From contig JAFGDQ010000018.1 in the NCBI GenBank assembly GCA_016932015.1, forward strand, positions 1 through 54,169: a stretch of 54,169 nt of DNA, read 5' to 3'. Below, one piece after another: positions 15,798 through 24,136 of this stretch; within the stretch, counting starts at the first letter, position 1, and each line of letters begins with the position of its first letter. The notes under the pieces are model-generated. The model was not told the DNA's origin. It saw nothing but the letters and a program-made list of their open reading frames with translations, and did no database searches. This DNA is from Spirochaetota bacterium. Lineage in GTDB: Bacteria; Spirochaetota; UBA4802; JAFGDQ01. The position numbers and the translations under genes were made by a program.

Positions 15798-17330
15798 TTA
15801 TGCAGAATTTGTTTCATAATGATCAGCTTTTCTTAAATTTGCAAAATCATAATAATGACAATATTGTGACATTATTGTTACAGTCTTTTTAATAAGCCCT
15901 GGATTATTCTTCCATGTTTTTTTAAGCAGACGAAAATACAGCTTTGTTACTGCCCGCGGTTCTCTGAATATATAATACCTTGTTATTGGAAAAAATTTCA
16001 TTATTTTGGAATAATTTGTTTTCGCATTTTTATAAAGAGGGGTAAAATATTCAATCCCATCAAGCCATTTCAGAACTCTTGCTTCAAATTTTTCCGGCTC
16101 ATATAATCTTCTGAAAAGCTTATTATGCCCTTCAACAAGATCACTCATACTCATGGAAACCGGAACAATATTAGTTGACATATGCCATAACCCGTCAAAA
16201 TTTTCAATAATCCTTCCATGCTCCTTCATCCTGTCGTAGAGCGTTGTGCCTTCCGGCGCGTTCAGAATGCTTACGGATGCTATGGGGCTTCCCGTATCAT
16301 TGAGAAAACCTTCAAGCTCATCAAATATTTTTTTGTCGTCATGGTCAAAACCTACAATAAGTCCGATAAAAGGCAGTATGCCGTACTTTGAAATATTGGA
16401 AACAGATTCCCGTGCATCAAATTTTATATTGTGCCCTTTGTTTACTTCCTTGAGGCATTCCTCTCTGATTGTCTCCACACCAAGGAAGATAACCGAAAAG
16501 CGGGCATCAGCCAGCAATTTCAGAATTTCTTCATCATGCCCAATACCGGTTGTAGCCTGAGCGCTGAATGAAACAGGTGCGGGTATTGATGTATTCCATT
16601 CAATAATTTTCATTAATAGCTCAACTGTAAATTTCTTATTCACAAAGAAATTATCCTCTGAAAAGAAAATTGTTTCCGCACCTGCCTTATATGCATTTTC
16701 TATCTCAATCATTATCTGCTCAATACTCTTTGACCTGTACTTTCGTCCAAAAAGCTTTATAGCATGACAGAAATCACAGTTATTAGGACAGCCGCGGCTG
16801 GTTTGAACAGGAAAATAGAGGTAGTCCTTACTCCTTATAAATGACCAGTCCGGAGCCGGACTCTCTTTCATGTTTATATTTTTTTTCTGTTCATACCGGC
16901 TTTTCCCATTACCGCTGCTCCAGTCTCTTAAAAATTCCGGCCACGTATACTCAGCTTCATGAATAAAAAGATAATCACATATCTTTTCAGCTTTCTCCGG
17001 ATACAATGTCGCGAAAGCCCCTCCAAGAGCGACTGGAATCCCCCTCTTTTTAAACTCTGCACAGATTTCATGGATTCTCTCTGAATGAAGGGTATAACCG
17101 GTAAGCGCAACAAGGTCGCAGTCAATATGCCGGTCAATAGGACCGATATTTTCATCGCAATAGATGTATTCTATATTCAGCTCTTCCGGTGTTAAAGAGA
17201 TGAGTGTCCCGAATGCCGCATTGGGCATAAGTGTTTTGGCACCTACAGCTTCTACGGAACTCTTCATTGTCCAGAAGTTTTCCGGATTTTTAGGGCATAT
17301 AAGATAAATCCGTTTTTTAAATTTTTCCAA
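15798..17330 (-). CDS. B12-binding-domain radical SAM protein with DUF4070 tail
   Basis: The 510-residue enzyme has an N-terminal cobalamin-binding-like Rossmann region (residues 1 to about 150, with DLVALTGYT and PVALGGAFATLYP). The radical SAM core carries the cluster motif C181-x3-C185-x2-C188 (SRGCPNNCDFC). GIGHDEEILKLLADARFSVIFLGVET and FIGLIVGFDHDD follow, and then a DUF4070-type C-terminal domain. The canonical DxHxxG cobalamin His motif is not seen. Relatives include hopanoid and lipid methylases (HpnP/HpnR-like); the substrate here is unknown. The start codon is TTG, supported by AAGGA seven bases upstream and no better ATG. It converges with the sensor gene. Confidence 0.87.
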   Translation of the reverse strand: MEKFKKRIYLICPKNPENFWTMKSSVEAVGAKTLMPNAAFGTLISLTPEELNIEYIYCDENIGPIDRHIDCDLVALTGYTLHSERIHEICAEFKKRGIPVALGGAFATLYPEKAEKICDYLFIHEAEYTWPEFLRDWSSGNGKSRYEQKKNINMKESPAPDWSFIRSKDYLYFPVQTSRGCPNNCDFCHAIKLFGRKYRSKSIEQIMIEIENAYKAGAETIFFSEDNFFVNKKFTVELLMKIIEWNTSIPAPVSFSAQATTGIGHDEEILKLLADARFSVIFLGVETIREECLKEVNKGHNIKFDARESVSNISKYGILPFIGLIVGFDHDDKKIFDELEGFLNDTGSPIASVSILNAPEGTTLYDRMKEHGRIIENFDGLWHMSTNIVPVSMSMSDLVEGHNKLFRRLYEPEKFEARVLKWLDGIEYFTPLYKNAKTNYSKIMKFFPITRYYIFREPRAVTKLYFRLLKKTWKNNPGLIKKTVTIMSQYCHYYDFANLRKADHYETNSA

Positions 17331-17549
17331 AGAATTTTCCTTTTAAATCAAAATCACGCATCCCTGAAAATTCAATAAACTGCTCCTGAATTTCAGCACG
17401 TGCTTGATTTTTTGAATGGGTTTAATAAAGACAGGTGACAATAGTCCCGATTTCGCGAAAGTCAACTTAATTTCCAGGGACTCAAACAAAAATAATGCCG
17501 GGCGCCGATTCCTCGTCCCGATTTAAGCTGAAAAAATTACGGTGTTGAA

Positions 17550-18539
17550 TTATTTCCCGACCGGATGTTCCTGTGCATATTTTCTGCCGTATGTAGAAAG
17601 CTCATCCATGGCAATATTATTGTTCCAGTCCAGAAAGCATATTCCATTAGGTATGGATGGATAAAAACGCCCGCCCGGACAATAGGTGTCAATTGCACGC
17701 CTGACTTCTGAACGGATTGCGTCCTCCGTTATATTCTCAACATCAATCTTCGGGCCGTCAATGCCGCCGGCCATTGCCAGCCTGCCATTGGTCATCTGCT
17801 GAATCCCGACAATGTCATTCTGCGCAATTACACCCTGCCAGATATCAATCCCTATTTCGACCATATCTTCAACAACCGGCTGGCAGATACAGTCGGCGTG
17901 ATGCATATAGATCATGCCGCTCTCGTGAATAGCATCCGAGATTTCCTTTTGAAGCGGTTTAATGATATCTCTCCAAACCGCAGGAGGCAGAAACAGATTC
18001 TGTTTGGATCCCCAGTCGTCATGATAGAAAATAATATCAGGATGATACTCTTCCCTGATTTTTCTGATATAAGATATTTTATAATCCGCAATTTTCCGCA
18101 GTATCGCCTTCATTTCATCAGGATATTCCAGATAATTCATCAGCGCGTTTTCAAACCCCATAAGGAAATGGCTGCGTTCAAAAAGTCCTGCAGGACTGAA
18201 TGCAGCCACAAATTTTTCCTTTCTGTTTACTGAAGCTGCCTCATCCCTTGCATTCGACCAGTTGAAATTTTCAACTGAAGGAATAATAAGCTGTTCTTCC
18301 CACCTTTCAATATCTTTTATAACAATATTTTCCGGCGTAAGATGAGGATGCGGCCCCGGGGAATCTGGAAGAAATATTCTTACTGTGCCCCATGAATCTC
18401 TGTGTTCTTTACCATCCTGTGGAACTGAATCACTTGCAAATACAGGATCCATGATTATATGCAAAGCTGGCATAATATCTCCGTAATAATCAGGCTGCTC
18501 TCCGTTATAAATCGCCATAACATTTTCTCTCAAGTTCAT
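17550..18539 (-). CDS. Uroporphyrinogen decarboxylase-family protein (methyltransferase-like)
   Basis: The 329-residue TIM-barrel protein belongs to the UROD superfamily. Recognisable segments are FSPAGLFERSHFLMGFENAL, DIIFYHDDWGSKQNLFLPP and MIYMHHADC, the last with His and Cys as in zinc-dependent MtaA-type corrinoid methyltransferases. GGIDGPKID then leads to FYPSIPNGICFL. In anaerobes most such solitary copies are not haem enzymes but suspected demethylation or methyl-transfer proteins. No corrinoid protein or haem gene is adjacent, so the substrate is open. CAGGAGA precedes the ATG. Confidence 0.85.
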   Translation of the reverse strand: MNLRENVMAIYNGEQPDYYGDIMPALHIIMDPVFASDSVPQDGKEHRDSWGTVRIFLPDSPGPHPHLTPENIVIKDIERWEEQLIIPSVENFNWSNARDEAASVNRKEKFVAAFSPAGLFERSHFLMGFENALMNYLEYPDEMKAILRKIADYKISYIRKIREEYHPDIIFYHDDWGSKQNLFLPPAVWRDIIKPLQKEISDAIHESGMIYMHHADCICQPVVEDMVEIGIDIWQGVIAQNDIVGIQQMTNGRLAMAGGIDGPKIDVENITEDAIRSEVRRAIDTYCPGGRFYPSIPNGICFLDWNNNIAMDELSTYGRKYAQEHPVGK

Positions 18540-19050
18540 AGAAATCTCCTGAACAGATTCTCCGGAAAATTATAAAACTATAACACCCTCTTCCGTATCA
18601 TTTATCTTTAATATAAAAATGCTTAAGATTCGCAAGCAATTTAAATTTATCGTCGCCATTATAACTCATAAAATGTTCAAAACCCGAATTACTGTCCTCC
18701 GCTTTTCTACCTCCGCACTGTTTAATCAAGTCCCTTATTAAGTCTTCAGCATGGCAAAATCTGCCTGCAAACCGTTAAAAGTTTTCATCAAATATGTCTT
18801 GACGGCGGCCTCCCTGTAAAGAACTCTTAATCAATAAATTAACACAGAAGTCAAGCCCATACTTTATATTCATTTAAATGCAGCCGGTACACTGCAGGTT
18901 TTCTGAGATTTTGAATTTTGATAATTTACTTCCTTCTGAATAATTATTGTTACAAGCAGGCAGTATATTCCGATGCCCGGAATGTAGCGGGTCAAAAGTT
19001 AAAAAGAGTGCTGCATTAAAACTGACTCTTTTTAGGAATAGAAAAATATT
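18540..19050. other. Non-coding interval before nfeD, with a hairpin next to the ribosome site
   Basis: About 510 bases without a supported gene. The only clear structure is a perfect 10-bp inverted repeat, TAAAAAGAGT (19000-19009) and ACTCTTTTTA (19025-19034), which abuts the AGGAA before the nfeD ATG. It could sequester or present the ribosome site, or be the terminator of an unseen leader transcript. The rest shows nothing I can name. Confidence 0.5.
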
Positions 19051-19506
19051 ATGAATTTTACGGTTTCTGGAATAAACATATGGTGGATGATTGGAATAAT
19101 CCTTGTTCTTTTGGAATTTCTGATTCCCGGACTGGTAATTGTATTCTTAGGTCTTGGAGCTTTTGTTGTTGCTGCCTTTCTGCACTTTGGACTAATTTCC
19201 GGGATAATCCAGGAATTGCTGACATGGTTTATTTCCTCCATTTTCTTTCTTGTTACACTGAGATTTCTTGTAATGATGTACTACCCTAGTGATACAAAAA
19301 AGAAAGACATTAATGAAGATCATGAAGTAATAGGCACAATTGTGGATCTGCTTGAGGATATAACGGAAAATCAGAAAGGAAGAATTAAACATAGTGATTC
19401 AACCTGGCCTGCTGCAAGTGAAAACGGAGAGGAAATAAAGGCCGGCGAAAAAGTTGAGATTGTAGGCAGGGAAAATCTTACATGGATTGTAAAAAAAATA
19501 AATTAA
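19051..19506 (+). CDS. NfeD-family membrane protein (short form)
   Basis: The 151-residue protein has three membrane segments in the first 80 residues (WMIGIILVLLEFLIPGLVIVF, LGAFVVAAFLHFGL, FISSIFFLVTLRFLVMM). A soluble OB-fold NfeD domain follows (GTIVDLLEDITENQKGRIKH to EKVEIVGRENLTWIVKK). Short NfeD proteins are encoded beside stomatin-like genes and are thought to act with them in membrane-domain organisation or quality control. Here two slipin genes follow within 12 and 3 bases, so this is the first gene of a three-gene operon. Confidence 0.9.
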   Translation: MNFTVSGINIWWMIGIILVLLEFLIPGLVIVFLGLGAFVVAAFLHFGLISGIIQELLTWFISSIFFLVTLRFLVMMYYPSDTKKKDINEDHEVIGTIVDLLEDITENQKGRIKHSDSTWPAASENGEEIKAGEKVEIVGRENLTWIVKKIN

Positions 19507-19518
19507 CATGGAGATATT

Positions 19519-20442
19519 ATGTATACGTTTATTGCGATACTGATTCTGGTAATAATATTTTTAGTTGTAAAAACTTTCATCATTGTTTCGGAAAGGGAAA
19601 ATGTCATAGTTGAAAGACTTGGCAAATTCACAAAAACACTACAACCCGGGTTTTATTTCCTGATACCGTTTTTTGATAAACCAGCATATTCACAGGAAAT
19701 GCGTGAACAGGTCATTGATATTCCCGCACAAAGTGTTATTACCAGCGATAACATTCAGGTTGAAGTCGACGGCCTTTTGTATCTCAAGGTTATGGACTCA
19801 AAAAAAGCAAGTTACGGAATCGGGAATTATCTTGCTGCTTGTATAAACCTTGCACAGACAACCATGCGTTCTGAAATTGGAAAAATTACGCTTGGCGAGA
19901 CCTTTTCTGAAAGAGAAAAAGTTAATACAAAAATTATTAATGAAATTGACAAAGCTTCCGATCCCTGGGGCGTAAAAGTATTACGTTATGAAATCAGGGA
20001 CATACGACCGTCAGAACATGTTATTGAGACGCTTGAAAGAAGGATGGAAGCGGAGAGAGAAAAGCGCGCAAAAATTACAATGGCAACTGCTGAAAAGGAA
20101 AAACTTATAAATATCTCCGAGGGCGAGCGACAAAGCGCGATAAACATTTCCCAGGGTGAAAAAACAAAAAGAATAAACGAAGCTGAAGGAAACGCAGAAT
20201 CAATAAAACTTATTGCAGGGGCATCCGCGCAAAGCATCATACTTGTCGGTGCTGCAATAAAAGAACCATGCGGGGACGAAGCTTTAAAGATGAGACTTGT
20301 TGATCAATATGTTGACCAGCTTGGAAAAGTAATCGAATCCTGTGATGTTTCAGTGTTCCCTGCGGGACTTGCTTCTATAAAGGGAATTTTTGACGAAATC
20401 AGAGACCCGGAACAAGCTGAAATAATCAGAGAAAGGAGATAA
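19519..20442 (+). CDS. Stomatin/slipin (SPFH/band 7) protein, first of a tandem pair
   Basis: The 307-residue protein has one N-terminal membrane helix (FIAILILVIIFLVVKTF) and a band 7/SPFH domain (VIVERLGKFTKTLQPGFYFLIPFFD to WGVKVLRYEIRDI). An alanine/glutamate-rich coiled coil follows (residues about 175-245, MEAEREKRAKITMATAEKEK). Such proteins assemble large membrane-bound cages or scaffolds, often with an NfeD partner. GGAGA precedes the ATG. It lies 12 bases after nfeD and is followed after 3 bases by a paralogue, showing a local duplication. Confidence 0.93.
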   Translation: MYTFIAILILVIIFLVVKTFIIVSERENVIVERLGKFTKTLQPGFYFLIPFFDKPAYSQEMREQVIDIPAQSVITSDNIQVEVDGLLYLKVMDSKKASYGIGNYLAACINLAQTTMRSEIGKITLGETFSEREKVNTKIINEIDKASDPWGVKVLRYEIRDIRPSEHVIETLERRMEAEREKRAKITMATAEKEKLINISEGERQSAINISQGEKTKRINEAEGNAESIKLIAGASAQSIILVGAAIKEPCGDEALKMRLVDQYVDQLGKVIESCDVSVFPAGLASIKGIFDEIRDPEQAEIIRERR

Positions 20443-20445
20443 ATT

Positions 20446-21363
20446 ATGCCAAAAGACTTAATATTTTTACTGATTGTAATTGGCGCTTTATTTTTATACT
20501 TTTTAGTAGCTCTTATAAAATCTATTCGTATGGTTCCTGCTAAATCCGAATATATTGTAGAAAGGCTTGGAAAATACAGCAAAACTCTTGAAGCAGGTTT
20601 TCATCTTTTAGTTCCTATCGTTGAAAAAGTTGTTTACATTCAAAATTTAAAGGAAATGACTATTGACGTTCCATCTCAGGAATGTTTTACTAAAGATGAA
20701 ATTCAGGTAGAAGTGGACGGCGTAATTTATCTTCAGGTAATTGATTCAGTTAAGGCAAGTTACGGAATTACAGACTATCAGTTCGCTTCAATTCAGCTCG
20801 CACAGACAACAACAAGAGCCATTGTCGGAACTCTGGATCTGGACAGGACATTTGAAGAAAGAGAATCCATCAGCGCAAAGGTGGTCGCAGTCCTGGATGA
20901 CGCAGCTCAAAAATGGGGCGTAAAAATTCTACGCTTTGAAATTAAAAATTTAATTCCGCCTGAATCCGTACGTAAGTCAATGGAAAAGCTTGTAACAGCT
21001 GAAAGAGATAAAAGAGCAATTCTTGAAGCCGCATATGGTCAAAAACAGTCACTTATCAATACTTCAGAAGGAACAATGGCTGAAATGATTAATATTTCAG
21101 AAGGTGAAAAAGCAAAGCTGATCAATGAAGCAGAAGGGAAAGCACAGGAAATATTAGCGCTTGGAAAGGCTACAGCAGAATCGATCAGAAAAATCGCAAA
21201 CGCTATAAACTCAGAAGGGGGAAAGGAAGCTATAAAGCTTGAGCTAAGCCAGAAATATTTTACGAAAATAGGCGGACTTACCAAAAATAAAAATAAGGTA
21301 ATTTTCCCGGGCGACCTGACAAAAATGAATGAATTGCTGGAATCTCTTGGAATTGAAGTTTAA
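20446..21363 (+). CDS. Stomatin/slipin (SPFH/band 7) protein, second of a tandem pair
   Basis: The 305-residue paralogue of the preceding protein has the same plan: an N-terminal helix (LIFLLIVIGALFLYFLVALI), a band 7 domain (YIVERLGKYSKTLEAGFHLLVPIVEK to WGVKILRFEIKNLIPPE) and a long coiled coil (MEKLVTAERDKRAILEAAYGQKQ). The clearest differences are in the coiled-coil repeats and the C terminus, so hetero-oligomers are possible. AAGGAGA precedes the ATG and overlaps the end of the first slipin gene. A two-slipin plus NfeD set acting at the inner membrane is inferred. Confidence 0.93.
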   Translation: MPKDLIFLLIVIGALFLYFLVALIKSIRMVPAKSEYIVERLGKYSKTLEAGFHLLVPIVEKVVYIQNLKEMTIDVPSQECFTKDEIQVEVDGVIYLQVIDSVKASYGITDYQFASIQLAQTTTRAIVGTLDLDRTFEERESISAKVVAVLDDAAQKWGVKILRFEIKNLIPPESVRKSMEKLVTAERDKRAILEAAYGQKQSLINTSEGTMAEMINISEGEKAKLINEAEGKAQEILALGKATAESIRKIANAINSEGGKEAIKLELSQKYFTKIGGLTKNKNKVIFPGDLTKMNELLESLGIEV

Positions 21364-21434
21364 AAGCTTTTATATTCTCTTGATTATTAAATAAATTTTA
21401 ATAAAAAACAATTTTTAAAAGGAAAGTGCAAGTT

Positions 21435-21641
21435 ATGAGTAAAGGTACAGTAAAATGGTTCAACGCCAGTAAAGGGTTTGGCTTTATTACACCTGATGGC
21501 GGAGGAAAAGATTTGTTCGTCCACTATTCGGAGATTAAAACAGGTGGCGGATTCGCAACACTTGAAGACGGCCAGGCAGTAGAATATGAAGAAGGCCAGG
21601 GTCAGAAAGGGCCATGCGCGAATAATGTGAGGCCGATCTAA
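21435..21641 (+). CDS. Cold-shock-domain protein
   Basis: The 68-residue protein is a single cold-shock domain with [16 protein letters not shown] (RNP1) and DLFVHYSEI (RNP2), the RNA-binding surface of the CspA family. The ATG at 21435 gives the canonical MSKGTVKWF start; a GTG nine bases upstream is in frame but less likely. AAGGAAAG lies upstream. It binds single-stranded nucleic acid as an RNA chaperone; whether it is cold-induced cannot be judged. The leader from the slipin stop is only about 70 bases. A 25-bp inverted repeat begins 38 bases after the stop. Confidence 0.94.
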   Translation: MSKGTVKWFNASKGFGFITPDGGGKDLFVHYSEIKTGGGFATLEDGQAVEYEEGQGQKGPCANNVRPI

Positions 21642-21678
21642 TACTGAATTATTAAAACACACAGGTTGACGATGAAAT

Positions 21679-21768
21679 ATTGCCAACCTCCTGACTAATG
21701 ATTTTTTCCATAACGACACCGGATTAACCGCAATAAATTTCAGAATCATTAGTCAGGAGGTTGGCAAT
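21679..21768. repeat. Perfect 25-bp inverted repeat with 40-base centre
   Basis: The arms at 21679-21703 and 21744-21768 are exact reverse complements (left arm begins ATTGCCAACCTCCTGAC). The GATGA flanking the left arm and the TCATC flanking the right arm extend the pairing with a small offset. No T-tract follows, so it is not an ordinary terminator. It may be a miniature mobile element or a stable RNA hairpin at the end of the cold-shock transcript. Confidence 0.8.
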
Positions 21769-21818
21769 TCATCACTCAATTGAAACACACTTTTATTATT
21801 CTTAATCTTTCACTGCGA

Positions 21819-21874
21819 GTAACTATTCAGTTGTCATCAATCAATATGTAAAAACAGCTTCCCGGGAACGAATA
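21819..21874. repeat. Diverged dispersed repeat, copy A
   Basis: Begins GTAACTATTCAG, continues with TGTCATC and TATGTAAAAACAGCTTC, and ends GAACGAATA. It aligns almost without gaps to 33128-33184 (GTAACTATTCAT, TGTTATC, GTAAAAACTGCTTC, GAAGGAATA). Confidence 0.55.
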
Positions 21875-22051
21875 ATCATCCGGATTTATCTGTTTTTTGA
21901 TAACTGCAGAGCTATTTGGAATTTTTAAATTAAAACCGATCCGCAGGAAAAAACAATTATCAATTTGTCCTTCTTGCTTCGCTTTAGCTGAATATTACGT
22001 TAGTGTTATAAGGAAAGCGTTTCGATATAATTAAAATTTAAATTAAGCACT

Positions 22052-23593
22052 TCATTCCTGATCAAGAATTTCCCTGAGACTTGAAATAGATGACGAAATC
22101 TCCGCTGCAGAATCATTAACGCTACCTGCTTCCATGGCAAGTGTCTGTATTGACTCATTGATTGTTATAATTGCATTGTTTATTTCCATTAAAGCATTCG
22201 CCATTTCACCCATTGAGGAATTAATCGTATCTGAAGTATTCATTACTTCGCCGGCATCGTTTTTAACCGAGAGATTCATTTCAAGGTCCTGTCTGGAAAT
22301 ATTATTTACCTCCATTACAATTTCCCCGAAAGAAGATGCAAGATCAATAACTTCCTGTGCAGCTTCATTGACTTTTAACAGTGACTTCTCAGTCAGATTC
22401 ACTTCATTTGCGGTACTGTTCACCAGTTTTGTAATTTCAGCAGAATTCATCTGGGTCTGTTCCGCAAGCTTGCTTATTTCATCAGCCACTACAGCAAACC
22501 CTCTGCCGGATTCTCCGGCTCTTGCAGCTTCAATTGCAGCGTTCAGAGATAATAAATTAATTCTATCCGATATATCATTAATAATCTTTAAAGCATCCGC
22601 GACACTGCTGCTGCTTGTTATGGCGCCTTCCATATTCTTCCTGGATTTTCCGATTTCGTCAATGGCTTCCCGTATCTTATCATCAAGTCTTGCCTTTAAA
22701 GCAGCAGCATCCTCTGTTTTCTGCCTGCTTTTATTTACAATATTGAACATTGTATTAAGCTTTTCCAGAAGCGCATTCATCATATCCACCTGGTTTGAAG
22801 TTATACTCGATGATGATTCGGACGTGGCTGTTATTTCCTCAATAGTTGACGTCATTTCCTCAACGCTGGCAGCCTGTGTCTGCGCGCTGCCTGCAAACGT
22901 TTCCGCACCTGTTTTAAGTTTTTCGGAAACAGAGGCGAGCTGTTCAGAGACCCCGTTAACTGTATTTAAAACCTCATCCTGTTTTTCAGAATGTTTCTGT
23001 ATTTCTTTTCTTTTTTCTTCCAGATCTTTTACTGTCGCATTTACAATCATAAGTATCAGCAGGCATATGCTGCATATAAAAGCAGCCGCTATAATATAAT
23101 TAAATACTGTTGTTTTTATACTCTCCGCTGGAATAATGCCCTCTGCATTCAGCGTTATAAAAGCTCCTGACGCAGCAGTTAAAACCGTGGTAATAAGAAC
23201 AAGAATTTTCCCATTGTATAATGCGGCCATTACAATAAACAGAAGCATATAACATAAGTATATATATTTGCCTGCAACTGTTGAAATAGAAAGCCCCTGC
23301 ATAACAATCATTGCAAACGGGAAAAATACCCCCATAGTTGAAGCAATATTGTATAAACCGGTTTTTAAAAGGACAAGACAAAACAGAAAAGAGAGAATTA
23401 CCAGTGACATGCTTATATTGTAGCTTAAACCGGCAGCATGCGGTGAAAGAATATTTGTGCTGGCAACAGTCAGAGCAAGCAATCCCATGAAAACAAATTG
23501 AATACGCATGAATACTATTGCTCGCTGTCTCTTCATAAAAGAGACATTCTCATATTTTTTTATAAAAAACCTTGTTATATCCGGTATGGACAT
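22052..23593 (-). CDS. Methyl-accepting chemotaxis protein with multi-helix membrane sensor, no HAMP
   Basis: The 513-residue chemoreceptor has about six membrane helices in residues 25-195 instead of a periplasmic sensing domain. A coiled coil and the cytoplasmic signalling domain follow directly. The hairpin tip for CheA/CheW contact is clear: [44 protein letters not shown], given here as positions near 345-390. No HAMP domain lies between the helices and the coil. Ligands may be membrane-soluble or sensed through bilayer state. No che genes are nearby. The ribosome site is weak (GGGTA). The long open frame on the opposite strand is a shadow of this gene. Confidence 0.92.
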   Translation of the reverse strand: MSIPDITRFFIKKYENVSFMKRQRAIVFMRIQFVFMGLLALTVASTNILSPHAAGLSYNISMSLVILSFLFCLVLLKTGLYNIASTMGVFFPFAMIVMQGLSISTVAGKYIYLCYMLLFIVMAALYNGKILVLITTVLTAASGAFITLNAEGIIPAESIKTTVFNYIIAAAFICSICLLILMIVNATVKDLEEKRKEIQKHSEKQDEVLNTVNGVSEQLASVSEKLKTGAETFAGSAQTQAASVEEMTSTIEEITATSESSSSITSNQVDMMNALLEKLNTMFNIVNKSRQKTEDAAALKARLDDKIREAIDEIGKSRKNMEGAITSSSSVADALKIINDISDRINLLSLNAAIEAARAGESGRGFAVVADEISKLAEQTQMNSAEITKLVNSTANEVNLTEKSLLKVNEAAQEVIDLASSFGEIVMEVNNISRQDLEMNLSVKNDAGEVMNTSDTINSSMGEMANALMEINNAIITINESIQTLAMEAGSVNDSAAEISSSISSLREILDQE

Positions 23594-24136
23594 TTTATGT
23601 ACCCGATTACCTTTATACTTTTTTGATAATTTCTATTTTAAATATCGGCAAATATTTAAAAATTAAAAGACTGAGATTTTTTTCAAAAACTTGCTATATT
23701 ATAATCTCAAAGTTTAATTATAATTATAATTTAATATTTTTTCTATAAAAATTTTCTCTGATTTAAAAAAACAGCATATAGGTACCTCTGGCGGGTATGG
23801 CAATTTTTGATTGTACCGGTATTTACTTGCGCTTTCGACTTTGCAGAATCAGCAGGAATGACATGCCATTGGGTGAAATCGAAAGGAGCATTCTGTTAAT
23901 TGTTTCATTAATAGTTTTAATTATATTAAATCGGAATATCCGGCGACAGGCAACACGCTATCAGCGACTTAAAGCCATTTCGCGGCAATCATAGGGGACA
24001 GGGGATTTCAGGTCTTTTTTTTATTCCCGGGCATATTAATTTTGTTCTTGAACTGCACAAATATAATACGATAAAGGTTTTAAAAACTGTCAAAAAAACA
24101 TACTATCCTTTGTTTTTTAATAAGGAATAAAAATTA
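23594..24136. other. Intergenic region with AT-rich start and a possible small ORF
   Basis: About 540 bases between divergent genes. The left part is very AT-rich with TATATTATAAT-like boxes. The right part is GC-richer and holds a 43-codon frame with a membrane helix (listed separately). No RNA gene is recognised. Confidence 0.5.
23863..23994 (+). CDS. Possible 43-residue single-helix membrane peptide
   Basis: An ATG with AGGA about six bases upstream opens a 43-codon frame. It encodes a short polar start (MPLGEIERS), a hydrophobic helix (ILLIVSLIVLIILN) and a strongly basic tail with eight Arg/Lys. That is the design of small membrane regulators and type I toxins. The frame also extends upstream to 23797. 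No homologue is recognised and chance is possible. Confidence 0.3.
   Translation: MPLGEIERSILLIVSLIVLIILNRNIRRQATRYQRLKAISRQS

Larger units (their letters stand above)
21642..22051. other. Non-coding interval between the cold-shock and chemoreceptor genes
   Basis: About 410 bases between convergent genes. It contains the 25-bp inverted repeat and one copy (21819-21874) of a diverged intergenic repeat that recurs at 33128-33184. The remaining part shows no gene. Confidence 0.6.

Noticed and set aside
21387..21749. 120-codon open frame on the minus strand
   Set aside because: Runs through the cold-shock gene and the inverted repeat; product is Phe/Cys-rich without motifs.
21679..21768. Ordinary terminator of the cold-shock gene
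   Set aside because: The arms are 25 bp with a 40-base centre and no T-tract follows on either strand.
22134..23099. 321-codon open frame on the plus strand
   Set aside because: It is antisense to the chemoreceptor, whose protein is clearly real; its Ser/Ile-rich product is a mirror of the helical repeats.
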